A stretch of 64,000 nt of DNA from Bradyrhizobium diazoefficiens (GCF_016612535.1 NZ_JAENXS010000001.1:2505501-2569500), one strand, 5' to 3'; shown: positions 47,246 through 56,526, counted from the first letter of the stretch. The notes: generated by a model from the letters alone, not told the origin. Numbers and translations are program-made.

Positions 47246-47335
47246 GGAGAGATGGCCGAGTGGCTTAAGGCGCACGCTTGGAAAGCGTGTGTGCGGGAAA
47301 CCGTACCGTGGGTTCGAATCCCACTCTCTCCGCCA
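47246..47335 (+). tRNA. tRNA-Ser (anticodon GGA)
   Basis: A class II tRNA of 90 bases. Acceptor stem GGAGAGA pairs with TCTCTCC, followed by discriminator G and encoded CCA. Anticodon stem-loop CACGC-TTGGAAA-GCGTG gives anticodon GGA. A long variable arm (GTGCGGGAAACCGTAC) and the T-loop GGTTCGAATCC are present. No duplicated tRNA 3' end was seen in the flanks, so it is not an obvious attachment site. Confidence 0.97.
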
Positions 47336-47444
47336 GCCACTCGGGACGGTGCCTTGCAGGTCCCCCCAGGCAGCTTCATAACAAGCCGCCCTTCACCAAC
47401 TAGCTAGATGCACCAGGGCGGTCGCGCCGCCAAGAAGCCGAGCC

Positions 47445-50400
47445 CTACACGATCAAAAAGTTCGATGCGTGCAACTGGCTGATCGCGGTATCGACGAAAT
47501 CGACCGATCCCGCGCCAGGGGCGCTCCCCAGGGCAAGCAGAGTCCCGCCGTGCCCATCGCTCGTTAGCGCGCTCATGATGTCGGCGGCGGAGTGGTAATC
47601 GCCCACGCCGTTCGCGAGATCGATGACGCCGAGAGAGTCGTTACCAAATCCGGAGATCCTGTCGATCTGGTTGCTGGAGTTGATCGAGACGGTCAGACCC
47701 GTGCTGTGATCGCTGATGTCCACATGGGCCGCGCCGTTGATGATCGCCTGATTGCCGAACCCGGAAAAGTTGAACTGGTCTGATCCGCCATTGACCGTCA
47801 TGACGTCCTGGCCGATCTGGTTTGTCACATTTGCCTGGGATCCGTTGAGCTCCACGTGATTGGCGACGCCGCCAAGCGTGATCGTATCGTGGCCTGCGCC
47901 GGCAACGACGTTGTCCACTCCGCTGCCGGCCATGATCGTGTTTGTTCCCGAGCCGACGGTGATCTTGTTTCCCGTCCCGCTGAGATTCACGGTGCTGTTG
48001 CCGTCGCCCAGCGTGACACTGTTGGTGCCATCTCCGCCCGTGACGACATCGTCGCCATCGCCAAGCGTGACTGTATTGCCATATCCGGAGAGCGTCACGT
48101 GGCCGTTGCCGTTGCCAGCCGTGACCTGGCTCGCGCCGTCACCGGGGTGGACAACATCGTTGCCGTTGCCCAGCTTGATGATGTTGCCGTATCCGCCGGC
48201 GTCGATGGTATTGCTGCCATTGCCGAGCGCAATCGTCGTGGCGCCTGTCGACCCCGTCACCATGTTGTTGCCGTCGCCGCCGGTGACGTGGTTGACGATC
48301 CCCTGCAGATAGACCGTGCTGTCGCCGCTCGACACATCAACCGTACCGTATGTTCCGGCATAGATCGTGTCGTTGCCGCCATTGCCGTGGATCGTATTGA
48401 ACAGGCCATAGGCGTGGATGATGTCGTTGCCCGTGGTGCCCTCAATGGTCGCATAACCGGATGCCGGGCCGTCGATCGTCGTGGGAGCGGCTTGATGTGT
48501 GTCGATGACCGACGTGTTGGCGTCGCTGACGGTCAAGCCGTCGCTGCTTGTGTCGCTCAGGGTGAACGTAGTCGTTGCGCTGCCGTCTCCGTGCGGCGAA
48601 GCCACGAAGGTGAGGGCGTGCAGCTCGGCGGTCAGCTTGTCAGCGCTGGTCGCAGCCAATTCGTAGGTTCCGTCTCCAAGTGAGATCAATCCTGTCCCGG
48701 ACAGGATACCCGCCGCGCCTGCGAGCGTGATGATGAGACTATCCGTTGCCGCTGCATTTGGATCCGTGATCGTTACGGTCGCGAATGGATTGATCGCAGC
48801 TTCATTGCTGGTCGTTTGTCCCGACACGGCTCCAGCGATGGTCGGTCCCGCCGCAGCCGTCAGCAGAATGCCGCCGGAGCTATCCTTCGCGATGCTGAAA
48901 CTCGTGACCGACGTATCGGCCAAGTTGAAGGTCTCGCTGGCCGCGCCGTTGCTGACCGTGAGCGTCGAGCCGGATACCGTCGCCGTTGCGCCGCTTGCAT
49001 AGGACAGCCCGGAAAGATCGATTTGATCGCCGAGCGCAATGCCCTTGATCTGGCTTGCAAAGGTCGATGAGCCCGAAGCCAGCTCCTGCTCGATCTTGAG
49101 TGTGCCTTGGCCGGAGAAGGTGATCGCGTCGTCGGACATCGCGTCCACCTTGAGATCAAGCGTACCGCCGGCGATCGTGGTCGCGCCGGCAATGCCCCCC
49201 GCCTCGACGAATTCCGTGGCGCCATGATCGATCGTCGATACGTTCGCGGTGCCCTGATCGAGCACGTCAAGCGTGCCGCCGTTCAGAGTCGTAGAGGTGA
49301 TGATGCCGCCGTCCGAGACGGAGAGGCTTCCCGAATTGAGGATTGTTCCGCTCGCCGCGCTGGCGTCGGCCGCCGGTACGCTTGGGTCGCCCGTGGGGTC
49401 CGCAATGGATCCTGAAACCGTCATCACACCACCATCGATGGTGGCGTCCTTGGCGATTCCCGCCCCGGACAGATGCAATTGGCCGCCGTTGTCGACAACG
49501 GCTGAGTCGACTTCGCTTCTGATGACTTCGCCGTATCGGCCTCCGGGAGGATAATAGACCGTCTCTCCCGAAGCATTGATGACACCGCCCGATTCAACGG
49601 TGGTGTCGCTGGCTTTGCCCCCATCGGTGACATTCTGAACGCCGCCGGCATTGACGGTCGTTGACGTCGCGATGCCGGTATCGACGTCTTGCTCACCGCC
49701 ATTATTGACGGTGGTGTGATCTGCCTGCCCCGGACCTGGCTCATCGTGGATATAAAGGCCGTTTACCCGCTGAATGCCACCCATGTTGATCGTGGTATAG
49801 CTCGCGTTGGAGATCAGCCCGACATCTTGTTCGCCGCCATTGATGACGGTGTTGCTGGCAGAGCCTCCTGAGCCAAAGTCGCCTACGATCTGCTTGCCAC
49901 CCACCGATATCGTCGTGTTCGTGGCTGTGCCGCCGAACACCTTGAACTGCACGCCGTCAGACACGGTGAAGCCATCTTCCGTGTAGCCATACTCGATGAT
50001 GAACGTCGCGCCACTTTCGAAGGTCGTATTGGATAGGGTCGCGCCTGCTTCAGCGACGAGCGTTCCGCCTGCGGAGACAACACCATTATTGAGGATACCG
50101 CCGTCCAAAACGTAGAGCGCCGAACTGTTCGCGACATTGAATCCGCTTTCAATCGTGCCGCCGCCGATCTCGAGAGTGCTGCCGGCGTTGAATGTTGTCC
50201 CCGAAAAATCGGCGTTACCAAGCACAATCAAAGCGCCATATTGATTGACGGTTGTGTTGGTCGCCGTCGCGCCGGCGGACAGTTCCATCGTCGCATAACC
50301 ATTGATGGTCGTTCCGGTCGCTGTGCCGCCTGCATCGACGTTTAACGTGCCGAACTCTTGTAGGATTGTGCCGGATACCAATGCTCCGTTCGACACCGTC

Positions 50401-51080
50401 AGGGTTCCACCATTTTCGACGGTCGTGCCGGTCGCCGTGCTGGCGTCGACGGCCGGCTGGCCGGGGACGTTGGCGAACGGATCCGGTATCGATCCCGAGA
50501 CGGTCATGGTGCCGCCATGGACGATCGTGTTCACCGCAGTCCCGCCGCCGGTGATGTCGAATTCGCCCTGGTAGTTGATCGTTGCAGCGGTCGCGAGGCT
50601 TTGGATGACCGGCGGTGGAAACACGGGCGCCGTTTCCACGGTTTCACCCGAAACTTTGAGAACACCGCCGGAATTGACGATCGTGCCGCTGGCGCTGCCG
50701 CCATCCGTCACGTTCTGAAGGCCGCCGGAATTGACAGTCGTCGTCGTTGCGATGCCGGTGTCGATGTCCTGCTCGCCGCCGCTGTTGATCGTGGTGTGAT
50801 CAACCTCGCCGGGGTTCGGACCTTCGTGGACAAAATTGCCGGTTACACGCTGGACGCCACCCGAGTTGATGCTCGTGTAACTGGCGACGCCATTAAACAC
50901 GACGTCCTGTTCTCCGCCTTCGATGAGCGTGTCGGTTGCCGTGCTTGTCGTGGAAGATCCGCCGACCGTCTGCAAGCCGCCAATCTGGATTGCCGTGTTA
51001 TCGACGGAAGTGCCGCCGCTGACATCCATCGTGTCGCCGTTGTGGAGGGTAACGCCACTGGCGGGAGGAATAGCCGTCAT
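47445..51080 (-). CDS. Large AIDA-repeat surface protein with internal tandem duplication
   Basis: A 1211-residue protein from ATG 51080 (MTAIPPASGVTLHNGDTMDV) with GGAG upstream. Residues about 25-640 consist of AIDA-type repeats of about 19 residues (VNSGGLQNVTDGGSASGTIV). One block of about 200 residues occurs twice (compare VDHTTINSGGEQDIDTGIAT and ADHTTVNNGGEQDVDTGIAT). A cadherin-like segment follows, then short Gly/Asn/Asp repeats (TLGDGDDVVTGGDGTNSVTL) resembling degenerate RTX repeats. No signal peptide and no autotransporter beta-barrel are present. Inferred: adhesin or biofilm protein exported by type I secretion; no transporter nearby. Confidence 0.78.
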   Translation of the reverse strand: MTAIPPASGVTLHNGDTMDVSGGTSVDNTAIQIGGLQTVGGSSTTSTATDTLIEGGEQDVVFNGVASYTSINSGGVQRVTGNFVHEGPNPGEVDHTTINSGGEQDIDTGIATTTTVNSGGLQNVTDGGSASGTIVNSGGVLKVSGETVETAPVFPPPVIQSLATAATINYQGEFDITGGGTAVNTIVHGGTMTVSGSIPDPFANVPGQPAVDASTATGTTVENGGTLTVSNGALVSGTILQEFGTLNVDAGGTATGTTINGYATMELSAGATATNTTVNQYGALIVLGNADFSGTTFNAGSTLEIGGGTIESGFNVANSSALYVLDGGILNNGVVSAGGTLVAEAGATLSNTTFESGATFIIEYGYTEDGFTVSDGVQFKVFGGTATNTTISVGGKQIVGDFGSGGSASNTVINGGEQDVGLISNASYTTINMGGIQRVNGLYIHDEPGPGQADHTTVNNGGEQDVDTGIATSTTVNAGGVQNVTDGGKASDTTVESGGVINASGETVYYPPGGRYGEVIRSEVDSAVVDNGGQLHLSGAGIAKDATIDGGVMTVSGSIADPTGDPSVPAADASAASGTILNSGSLSVSDGGIITSTTLNGGTLDVLDQGTANVSTIDHGATEFVEAGGIAGATTIAGGTLDLKVDAMSDDAITFSGQGTLKIEQELASGSSTFASQIKGIALGDQIDLSGLSYASGATATVSGSTLTVSNGAASETFNLADTSVTSFSIAKDSSGGILLTAAAGPTIAGAVSGQTTSNEAAINPFATVTITDPNAAATDSLIITLAGAAGILSGTGLISLGDGTYELAATSADKLTAELHALTFVASPHGDGSATTTFTLSDTSSDGLTVSDANTSVIDTHQAAPTTIDGPASGYATIEGTTGNDIIHAYGLFNTIHGNGGNDTIYAGTYGTVDVSSGDSTVYLQGIVNHVTGGDGNNMVTGSTGATTIALGNGSNTIDAGGYGNIIKLGNGNDVVHPGDGASQVTAGNGNGHVTLSGYGNTVTLGDGDDVVTGGDGTNSVTLGDGNSTVNLSGTGNKITVGSGTNTIMAGSGVDNVVAGAGHDTITLGGVANHVELNGSQANVTNQIGQDVMTVNGGSDQFNFSGFGNQAIINGAAHVDISDHSTGLTVSINSSNQIDRISGFGNDSLGVIDLANGVGDYHSAADIMSALTSDGHGGTLLALGSAPGAGSVDFVDTAISQLHASNFLIV

Positions 51081-51541
51081 GTCAATGCTCCGCGTTCGTT
51101 TCTTGGAAAGTCAAACGAGCAAAGCAAAATCAGTCGAGGGCTATTCAACTTAAAACTGCAATAGCCGAAAGGATCTGTCAAGCAGCCGTCTCTTCACCGA
51201 AATTTTGAGCGGATGCTCGCGCGATTTCTGCTGTCGAAATTCATCACATGTATGCGCACACATGTTGCTGGATAAATTTATCAACAGCGTGACGAAAATT
51301 GCGGCGGCCGCGCGCTTCCGAGATTTGCGCGAAGACATTCGCACCAGATCGTGGCGCGTCGAAAGTTCCATCACCGTGTCGTAGCTCCGCGGCGAAAGTT
51401 CCCACCCAGTTCCTTTTCTCCGCCATCGGCCTCCTCCCACCAGTTTCCACGTTCCGTTCCCCGCGCACTTCTGCAGAAACGCCGCTGTACAGGCCTTATT
51501 GCCGTCAGTAACCTCCGCGCCGCAATTTCAGGAGATGCGAC
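51081..51541. other. Long intergenic region between the AIDA-repeat gene and the amidase
   Basis: 461 bases, divergent. The first 200 are AT-richer than the rest of the window (TTCAACTTAAAACTGCAATA, GATAAATTTATCAACAGC) and probably hold the promoter of the large surface gene. A CATGT/ACATG inverted repeat lies at about 51248-51266, and AAATTTAT around 51276. CGAAAGTTCC occurs twice (about 51358 and 51389). Short open frames here have no family features. Confidence 0.4.
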
Positions 51542-53101
51542 GTGGCGAAGAAGACGGCGACCAAGAAGAAAAGTGCTGCAAGGAAATCAGCGAAGACCTC
51601 GAGCAAGAAGGCCGTCGTCCGCAAGGGTGCCGCCGCCGCGAAGCCGGCCAAGACAACGGTCAAGAAGGTCGCACTGCGCCGTCCCAGGGGGCCGGCTTGG
51701 CAATGGTCGGCGGTCGACACTGCGGCCGCGATCCGCTCCGGCTCGATCTCCGCGGTCGAGACCGTCGAGGCGCATCTGGCGCGGATGCATGCCGTCAATC
51801 CAAGGCTGAACGCAGTCGTGGTCGATCTCGGCGAGGAGGCTCTGAAATCCGCGCATGCCGCCGACAAGCAGCGCGCCAAGGGCGGCGAGCTCGGCCTCCT
51901 GCACGGTGTCCCCATCACCATCAAGGAGAACGTCGACTATGAAGGCCGGCCCAATTTCAACGGCGTTCCCGCCAACAAGGACCTCGTCGCCCCGTCGGAT
52001 TCGCCTGTTGTCCGCAACCTCAAGAAGGCCGGCGCGATCGTACTCGGTCTCACCAATACGCCGGAATTCTCATTCCGCGGCTTCACCGACAATCCGCTGC
52101 ACGGGCTGACGCTCAATCCCTGGGACCCGAACATCACCTGCGGCGGCTCCTCGGGCGGTGCGGGGTCGGCGGTTGCCGCCGGCATCGGCACCATCGCGCA
52201 TGGCAACGACATCGGCGGCTCGTTGCGCTGGCCGGCGCATTGCAATGGCGTCGCCACCATCAAGCCGACGCAGGGCCGCATTCCCGCCTTCAACGGCAGC
52301 GCTGTGACGGAGCGGCCGATGCTGGCGCATCTGATGTCGGCGCAGGGGCCGCTTGCCCGCCACGTCGGCGACGTCCGTCTTGCGCTGGAGGTGATGAGCC
52401 AGCGCGATCCGCGCGATCCCTGGTGGGTGCCGGCGCCGTTGGTCGGACCGAAGCCGAAGAGGCCGATCAAGGTCGCACTGGCCAAAATCCCCGAAGACAT
52501 GGCGGTCGATCCGCACGTTGCCGCCGCGCTCCGCCAGGCCGCCGATCATCTGGAGCGCTCCGGCTATCGCGTCAGCGAGGTCGAGGTGCCCGACATCAAC
52601 GGCGTCTGGCAGACCTGGTGCGACATCATCACCAACGAGACGGTGGTGATGCAGGAGGCCGGCATGCTGAAGGTCACGTCGGAGGACTTCCACAAGGCGT
52701 GGAACGGCATGAAGACCAAGGCCAACGCGCTCGATCTCCCCGCCTGGATGCGCGCCACCGCCGCGCGCAACGGCCATATCCGCGCCTGGCAATTGTTCTT
52801 CGAGGAGTATCCGGTGGTGCTGGCGCCGACCACGGTGAAGCCGACGCCGGGCCCGCGCGACGACACCGTCAGCGCCGAGCGCGTGAAGGAGATCTTCTGG
52901 GGCGAGATCCGCTTCATCTCCGCAATCAACGTGCTGGGCCTGCCCGGCGCTGTGGTGCCGGTGACCGTGCACGACGGCCAGCCGATCGGCGTGCAGCTCA
53001 TCGCGGGCCGCTACCGTGAGGATCTCGCGCTGGACGCGGCCGCCGCGATCGAGAAGCGCGCCGGCGTGCTCACCCACCAGCTCTGGAAGACGATGGCCTG
53101 A
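51542..53101 (+). CDS. Amidase-signature enzyme with a lysine-rich, histone-like N-terminal tail
   Basis: A 519-residue protein from GTG 51542, with AGGAG upstream. Residues 2-42 are a Lys/Ala/Ser-rich tail (KKTATKKKSAARKSAKTSSK) with 14 lysines, like H1-type tails on bacterial DNA-binding proteins. Residues about 50-515 are an amidase: catalytic Lys128 (ITIKENV), the Ser pair in CGGSSGGAGSA (203-204) and Ser227 in NDIGGSLRWPAH. It hydrolyses an unknown amide. The tail is not a signal peptide and is absent from typical amidases. It is a single gene on its strand, 216 bases before metY. Confidence 0.85.
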   Translation: MAKKTATKKKSAARKSAKTSSKKAVVRKGAAAAKPAKTTVKKVALRRPRGPAWQWSAVDTAAAIRSGSISAVETVEAHLARMHAVNPRLNAVVVDLGEEALKSAHAADKQRAKGGELGLLHGVPITIKENVDYEGRPNFNGVPANKDLVAPSDSPVVRNLKKAGAIVLGLTNTPEFSFRGFTDNPLHGLTLNPWDPNITCGGSSGGAGSAVAAGIGTIAHGNDIGGSLRWPAHCNGVATIKPTQGRIPAFNGSAVTERPMLAHLMSAQGPLARHVGDVRLALEVMSQRDPRDPWWVPAPLVGPKPKRPIKVALAKIPEDMAVDPHVAAALRQAADHLERSGYRVSEVEVPDINGVWQTWCDIITNETVVMQEAGMLKVTSEDFHKAWNGMKTKANALDLPAWMRATAARNGHIRAWQLFFEEYPVVLAPTTVKPTPGPRDDTVSAERVKEIFWGEIRFISAINVLGLPGAVVPVTVHDGQPIGVQLIAGRYREDLALDAAAAIEKRAGVLTHQLWKTMA

Positions 53102-53221
53102 GCCGAGCTCGAAGGGCTTCGCCTGTCCCGCGCGGGGGCCCTTTGATCGAAATTGACTCAAATTTTAGCCAATTCGCCAACAACCGTTAGGGTTACTTCC
53201 TCGATCTCTAAGCGAATTATT

Positions 53222-53314
53222 GTCCGCTTTACCGCCCGCCTCTAACAGAGGGACGGCGGACAACGCACATGCCTCATACAGGCGAATAAGTGCGGCCCGC
53301 GTCCCACGCGGAGG
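53222..53314 (+). ncRNA. Candidate structured regulatory leader of metY
   Basis: Three stems in series precede the ribosome site. Stem A is GTCCGC/GCGGAC (53222-53227 with 53256-53261), holding CCTCT-AAC-AGAGG. Stem B is CGCAC/GTGCG (53264-53268 with 53290-53294), holding GCCT/AGGC. Stem C is CCGCG/CGCGG (53297-53301 with 53307-53311), whose last bases overlap the GGAGG site. The position suits a methionine-pathway riboswitch or attenuator. I could not match it to SAM-II, because the GCUAAA-type element is missing, so it is left as a candidate. Confidence 0.4.
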
Positions 53315-53320
53315 TGGATG

Positions 53321-54622
53321 ATGCGTAACGAGACGATCGCTATTCACGCGGGCTATGAGCCCGAAGCTACCACGCACGCGGTTGCCGTGCCGATCTACCA
53401 GACCGCGGCCTACGCATTCGACAGCGCCGATCACGGCGCAGCGCTCTTCAATCTCGAGGCCGAAGGCTACCGGTACAGCCGTATCGCCAATCCGACCAGC
53501 GCCGTGCTGGAGAAGCGTATCGCCCAGCTCGAAGGCGGCGTCGGCGCACTCGCGGTTGCGACCGGCCAGGCCGCGCTGCACTTCGCCTTCGTCAACGTCG
53601 CCGATCACGGCGGCAACATCGTTTCCGTGCCGCAGCTCTACGGCACCACGCACACGCTGCTCTCGCACATCCTGCCGCGGCAAGGCATCACCGGCCGCTT
53701 CGCCGAGAGCGACAAGCCTGAGGCGATCGAAAAGCTGATCGACGAGAACTCCCGCGCGGTGTTCGCCGAGACCATCGGCAATCCCGCCGGCAATGTCTGC
53801 GACATCGAGGCGCTGGCCAGGATCGCGCATGCCCATGGCGTGCCGCTGATCGTCGACAACACGGTTGCGACGCCGATCTTGCTCAAGCCATTTGATTACG
53901 GCGCCGACATCGCCGTGCACTCGCTGACCAAGTTTTTGGGTGGCCACGGCACCACGCTCGGCGGCGCTATCGTCGATTCCGGAAACTTCCCCTGGGCTAG
54001 GCACGCCGACCGCTTCCCGGGTTACAACAAGCCGGACGCGTCTTATCACGGCCTGGTCTATGCCGAGCGCTTCGGCAGGACCGCCTATATCGAACGCGCG
54101 CGCAGCATCTATCAGCGCACCATGGGTTCGGTGCTGTCGCCGTTCAACGCCTTCCTGCTGCTCCAGGGCATCGAGACGGTGGCGCTGCGCATGGAGCGCC
54201 ACTGCGAGAACGCCCGCAAGGTCGCCGAATTCCTGCGCAACGACCCGCGCGTCGCCTGGGTCAACTACACGGGCTTTCCGGACAGCCCCTATTATCCGCT
54301 GGTCCAGAAGTACCTCGACGGCAACGCCTCCTCGCTGTTCACGTTCGGCATCAAGGGCGGCATGGAAGCCGGCAAGACCTTCTACGATGCGCTGAAGCTG
54401 ATCACGCGCCTCGTCAATATCGGCGACGCCAAGTCGCTGGCCTGCCATCCGGCCTCGACCACGCACCGCCAGATGTCGGCGGAGCAGCAGCGCACAGCCG
54501 GTGTGCTGCCGGAGACGATCCGCCTCTCGATCGGTATCGAGCATGCCGCCGATATCATCGAGGACATCGACCAGGCGCTGGAAAAGGCTTGTCCGGCCGC
54601 GCGCCTTCAGGCGGCGGAGTAG
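53321..54622 (+). CDS. metY: O-acetylhomoserine sulfhydrylase (aminocarboxypropyltransferase)
   Basis: A 433-residue PLP enzyme making homocysteine from an O-acylhomoserine and sulfide. The start at ATG 53321 has the best spacing from GGAGG; 53318 is also ATG. Landmarks are PIYQTAAYAFDSADHGAALF, YSRIANPTSAVLEKRIA and HSLTKFLGGHGTTLGG, the last with the PLP lysine. LACHPASTTHRQMSAEQQ and ETIRLSIGIEHAADIIEDID close the C-terminal domain. The length of about 430 residues separates it from the shorter cystathionine synthases. metA follows after 12 bases, forming a two-gene operon behind a structured leader. Confidence 0.93.
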   Translation: MRNETIAIHAGYEPEATTHAVAVPIYQTAAYAFDSADHGAALFNLEAEGYRYSRIANPTSAVLEKRIAQLEGGVGALAVATGQAALHFAFVNVADHGGNIVSVPQLYGTTHTLLSHILPRQGITGRFAESDKPEAIEKLIDENSRAVFAETIGNPAGNVCDIEALARIAHAHGVPLIVDNTVATPILLKPFDYGADIAVHSLTKFLGGHGTTLGGAIVDSGNFPWARHADRFPGYNKPDASYHGLVYAERFGRTAYIERARSIYQRTMGSVLSPFNAFLLLQGIETVALRMERHCENARKVAEFLRNDPRVAWVNYTGFPDSPYYPLVQKYLDGNASSLFTFGIKGGMEAGKTFYDALKLITRLVNIGDAKSLACHPASTTHRQMSAEQQRTAGVLPETIRLSIGIEHAADIIEDIDQALEKACPAARLQAAE

Positions 54623-54634
54623 GCAATCGGGCCG

Positions 54635-55636
54635 ATGAGCGTCTTGATCGACAGGGATCAAGGTATCGCAAGCCCGGCGCTGGTGCCGGCCGAGGGTGAC
54701 CTCGCGCGCGATCATGCCCGCGCGGAACTGACCATCGGGCTGGTCAACAACATGCCGGATACGGCGCTGAAGGCGACCGAGCGGCAGTTCATGAAACTAC
54801 TCCAGGCGGCCGCGGGGCCGCGTCGCATCCGTTTCCATTGCTTCTCGCTGCCGTCAGTGCAGCGCTCGCCGGAAGCGAAGTGGCATGTCGAGAGCGAATA
54901 TTCCGATCTCTCCGATCTCAAGCGTCAAAAATTCGACGGGCTGATCGTGACCGGCGCCGAGCCGGTCGCGCCCGAACTCGACCAGGAGCCGTATTGGCGC
55001 GACCTGACCGATCTCATCGACTGGGCCAAGACCAACACCCGCTCGACGATCTGGTCATGCCTCGCCGCTCATGCGGCGGTGCTGCATCTCGATCGCGTCG
55101 AACGACAGCGGCTGCCGTCCAAATGTCATGGCATCTTCGACTGCGAGGCCGTGACCAATGATACGCTGACGCGCGAGGCACAGGTGCCGCTCAAGGTCTC
55201 GCATTCGCGCCTGAACGAAGTCACCGAGAGCGATCTCGCACAGGCGGGCTATCAGGTACTGACCCGTTCGGAGCGAGCCGGCGTCGACATCTTTACCCGG
55301 CAATATGCCAGCCGGTTCGTGTTCTTCCAGGGCCATCCTGAATATGACGCGCTGTCGCTCCAGCGCGAATATCTGCGCGACATCGGCCGCTATCTCGCGC
55401 GCGAGCGGGAGGTCTATCCGGCCCTCCCCGTGAGTTATTTTGACGCAGCGACGCAAGAGAAGCTGGTGCGATTCGAAAAGCGGGCGAGGCATCAGCGGCA
55501 CCCGGCATTGACCAACGAGCTGCCTGCACTGACTTTGCGCACCGATATTGCGGCCGGCAGCGCCGCCGCGGCGCTTTTTCGCAATTGGCTGCAATATCTC
55601 GGCGCAGACGCGGATGCTTCGCTGCTCGCGCGTTAA
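54635..55636 (+). CDS. metA: Homoserine O-acyltransferase, MetA type
   Basis: A 333-residue enzyme of the MetA (HTS) fold, activating homoserine for MetY. The catalytic Cys142 (IWSCLAAHAAVLHL) and the His234-x-Glu236 pair (FFQGHPEYDAL) align with the E. coli triad. LTIGLVNNMPDTALKATERQ is the family N-terminal motif. The segment after Cys reads LAAHA rather than WGAQA. The region that sets acetyl versus succinyl use (VTGAEPVAPELD) aligns poorly with characterised enzymes, so the donor is unassigned. Pairing with MetY favours the acetyl ester by context. Confidence 0.85.
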   Translation: MSVLIDRDQGIASPALVPAEGDLARDHARAELTIGLVNNMPDTALKATERQFMKLLQAAAGPRRIRFHCFSLPSVQRSPEAKWHVESEYSDLSDLKRQKFDGLIVTGAEPVAPELDQEPYWRDLTDLIDWAKTNTRSTIWSCLAAHAAVLHLDRVERQRLPSKCHGIFDCEAVTNDTLTREAQVPLKVSHSRLNEVTESDLAQAGYQVLTRSERAGVDIFTRQYASRFVFFQGHPEYDALSLQREYLRDIGRYLAREREVYPALPVSYFDAATQEKLVRFEKRARHQRHPALTNELPALTLRTDIAAGSAAAALFRNWLQYLGADADASLLAR

Positions 55637-55741
55637 CCGAAGGCCGTTGGTTCCGCGTTAGGATTACCCAAGCGTTAAGCTTGCCTCAGGCAGTGCGCAA
55701 ATGTTTCAGTAGCGAAATATGGAATCACAGGGAATGCGCTC

Positions 55742-56485
55742 GTGCTGTCGGCCCTCAACGGACGCTTGAGCAATCGGCTGGCCCGGCATTTCCGCGCCGC
55801 ACCGCACCGTCTGACGGCGCACGCGCCGATGGTGAGCTTCACCTTCGATGACGCTCCCGACAGTGCGGCAGGCGAGGGCGCCTCGCTGCTGGAAGCGCAT
55901 GGCGGGCGCGGCACGTTCTACCTCGCCGGCAGCTTGATCGATCAGCCCGGGGATCATTGGCACGGCCTCTCGAACGATGCGATCGTCCGGCTGCATCGCG
56001 GTGGCCACGAGATCGGCTGCCATACGTTCTCGCATTTGCGCGCGGTCGATCTCGACGCGAACGCGATGACGTGTGAGATCGAGCGGAACCGAAGCCATTT
56101 CGGCGGCATCGACTCCTCCATCCGGCTCGAGAATTTCGCCTATCCCTATGGCCTTGCCTCGGTCTGGCGCAAGCCGCAGCTCGCCCAAAACTTCCGCTCG
56201 GCGCGCGGCATCCTTCCCGGCGTCAACCGCGAAGTCATCGATCTCCAGTTCCTGCGCGCTTCGCCGCTGGTCGACCGCGAGATCGATGCGGATGGTGTCG
56301 ATCGCTATTTCGATGAGGCGGTCGCAAGCGGCGGTTGGCTGATCTTCTACGGCCACGATGTCGTCGATCAGCCAAGCCCCTATGGCTGCACGCCGGCCTT
56401 GCTGCGCCACGCGCTAGAGGCCGCCGGAACGCGCAACATGCCGATCGTGACGGTCGCGGAAGCGTTGCGGCGAATCGGGGCGTAG
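55742..56485 (+). CDS. Polysaccharide deacetylase (NodB-homology domain)
   Basis: A 247-residue protein starting at GTG 55742. NodB motif 1, MVSFTFDDAPDSAAGEG, has the catalytic Asp and metal Asp. Motif 2 is EIGCHTFSHLRA (His-x3-His). Motif 3 is NFAYPYGLASVWRK, and a C-terminal WLIFYGHDVVDQPSPYG has the late His. It removes acetyl groups from a glycan, probably cell-surface. No signal peptide is seen, which is unusual if the target is exported. It is separated from metA by 105 bases and followed by a hairpin. Confidence 0.85.
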   Translation: MLSALNGRLSNRLARHFRAAPHRLTAHAPMVSFTFDDAPDSAAGEGASLLEAHGGRGTFYLAGSLIDQPGDHWHGLSNDAIVRLHRGGHEIGCHTFSHLRAVDLDANAMTCEIERNRSHFGGIDSSIRLENFAYPYGLASVWRKPQLAQNFRSARGILPGVNREVIDLQFLRASPLVDREIDADGVDRYFDEAVASGGWLIFYGHDVVDQPSPYGCTPALLRHALEAAGTRNMPIVTVAEALRRIGA

Positions 56486-56486
56486 C

Positions 56487-56526
56487 CCCCTTACCTCTCC
56501 CCGTAAGAACGGGGCAAGGGAGAAGA
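56487..56526. terminator. Hairpin after the deacetylase gene, related to a dispersed repeat
   Basis: CCCCGT, loop AAGA, ACGGGG (56499-56514), within a larger symmetric context (CCCTTACCTCTCC and GCAAGGGAGA). No U-tract. It resembles the palindrome at 1597-1735. Confidence 0.45.

Noticed and set aside
47246..47335. tRNA-Ser as attachment site of a genomic island
   Set aside because: No integrase and no duplicated tRNA 3' end were found in the window.
47860..48420. Regular repeats suggestive of a CRISPR array
   Set aside because: Units are in frame with coding Gly/Asn/Asp repeats of the AIDA-repeat protein, vary in sequence, and lack constant repeats with unique spacers or cas genes.
53222..53314. 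SAM-II riboswitch before metY
   Set aside because: Position and pathway fit, but the conserved GCUAAA-type 3' element and compact pseudoknot spacing were not found. Kept only as an unclassified structured leader.
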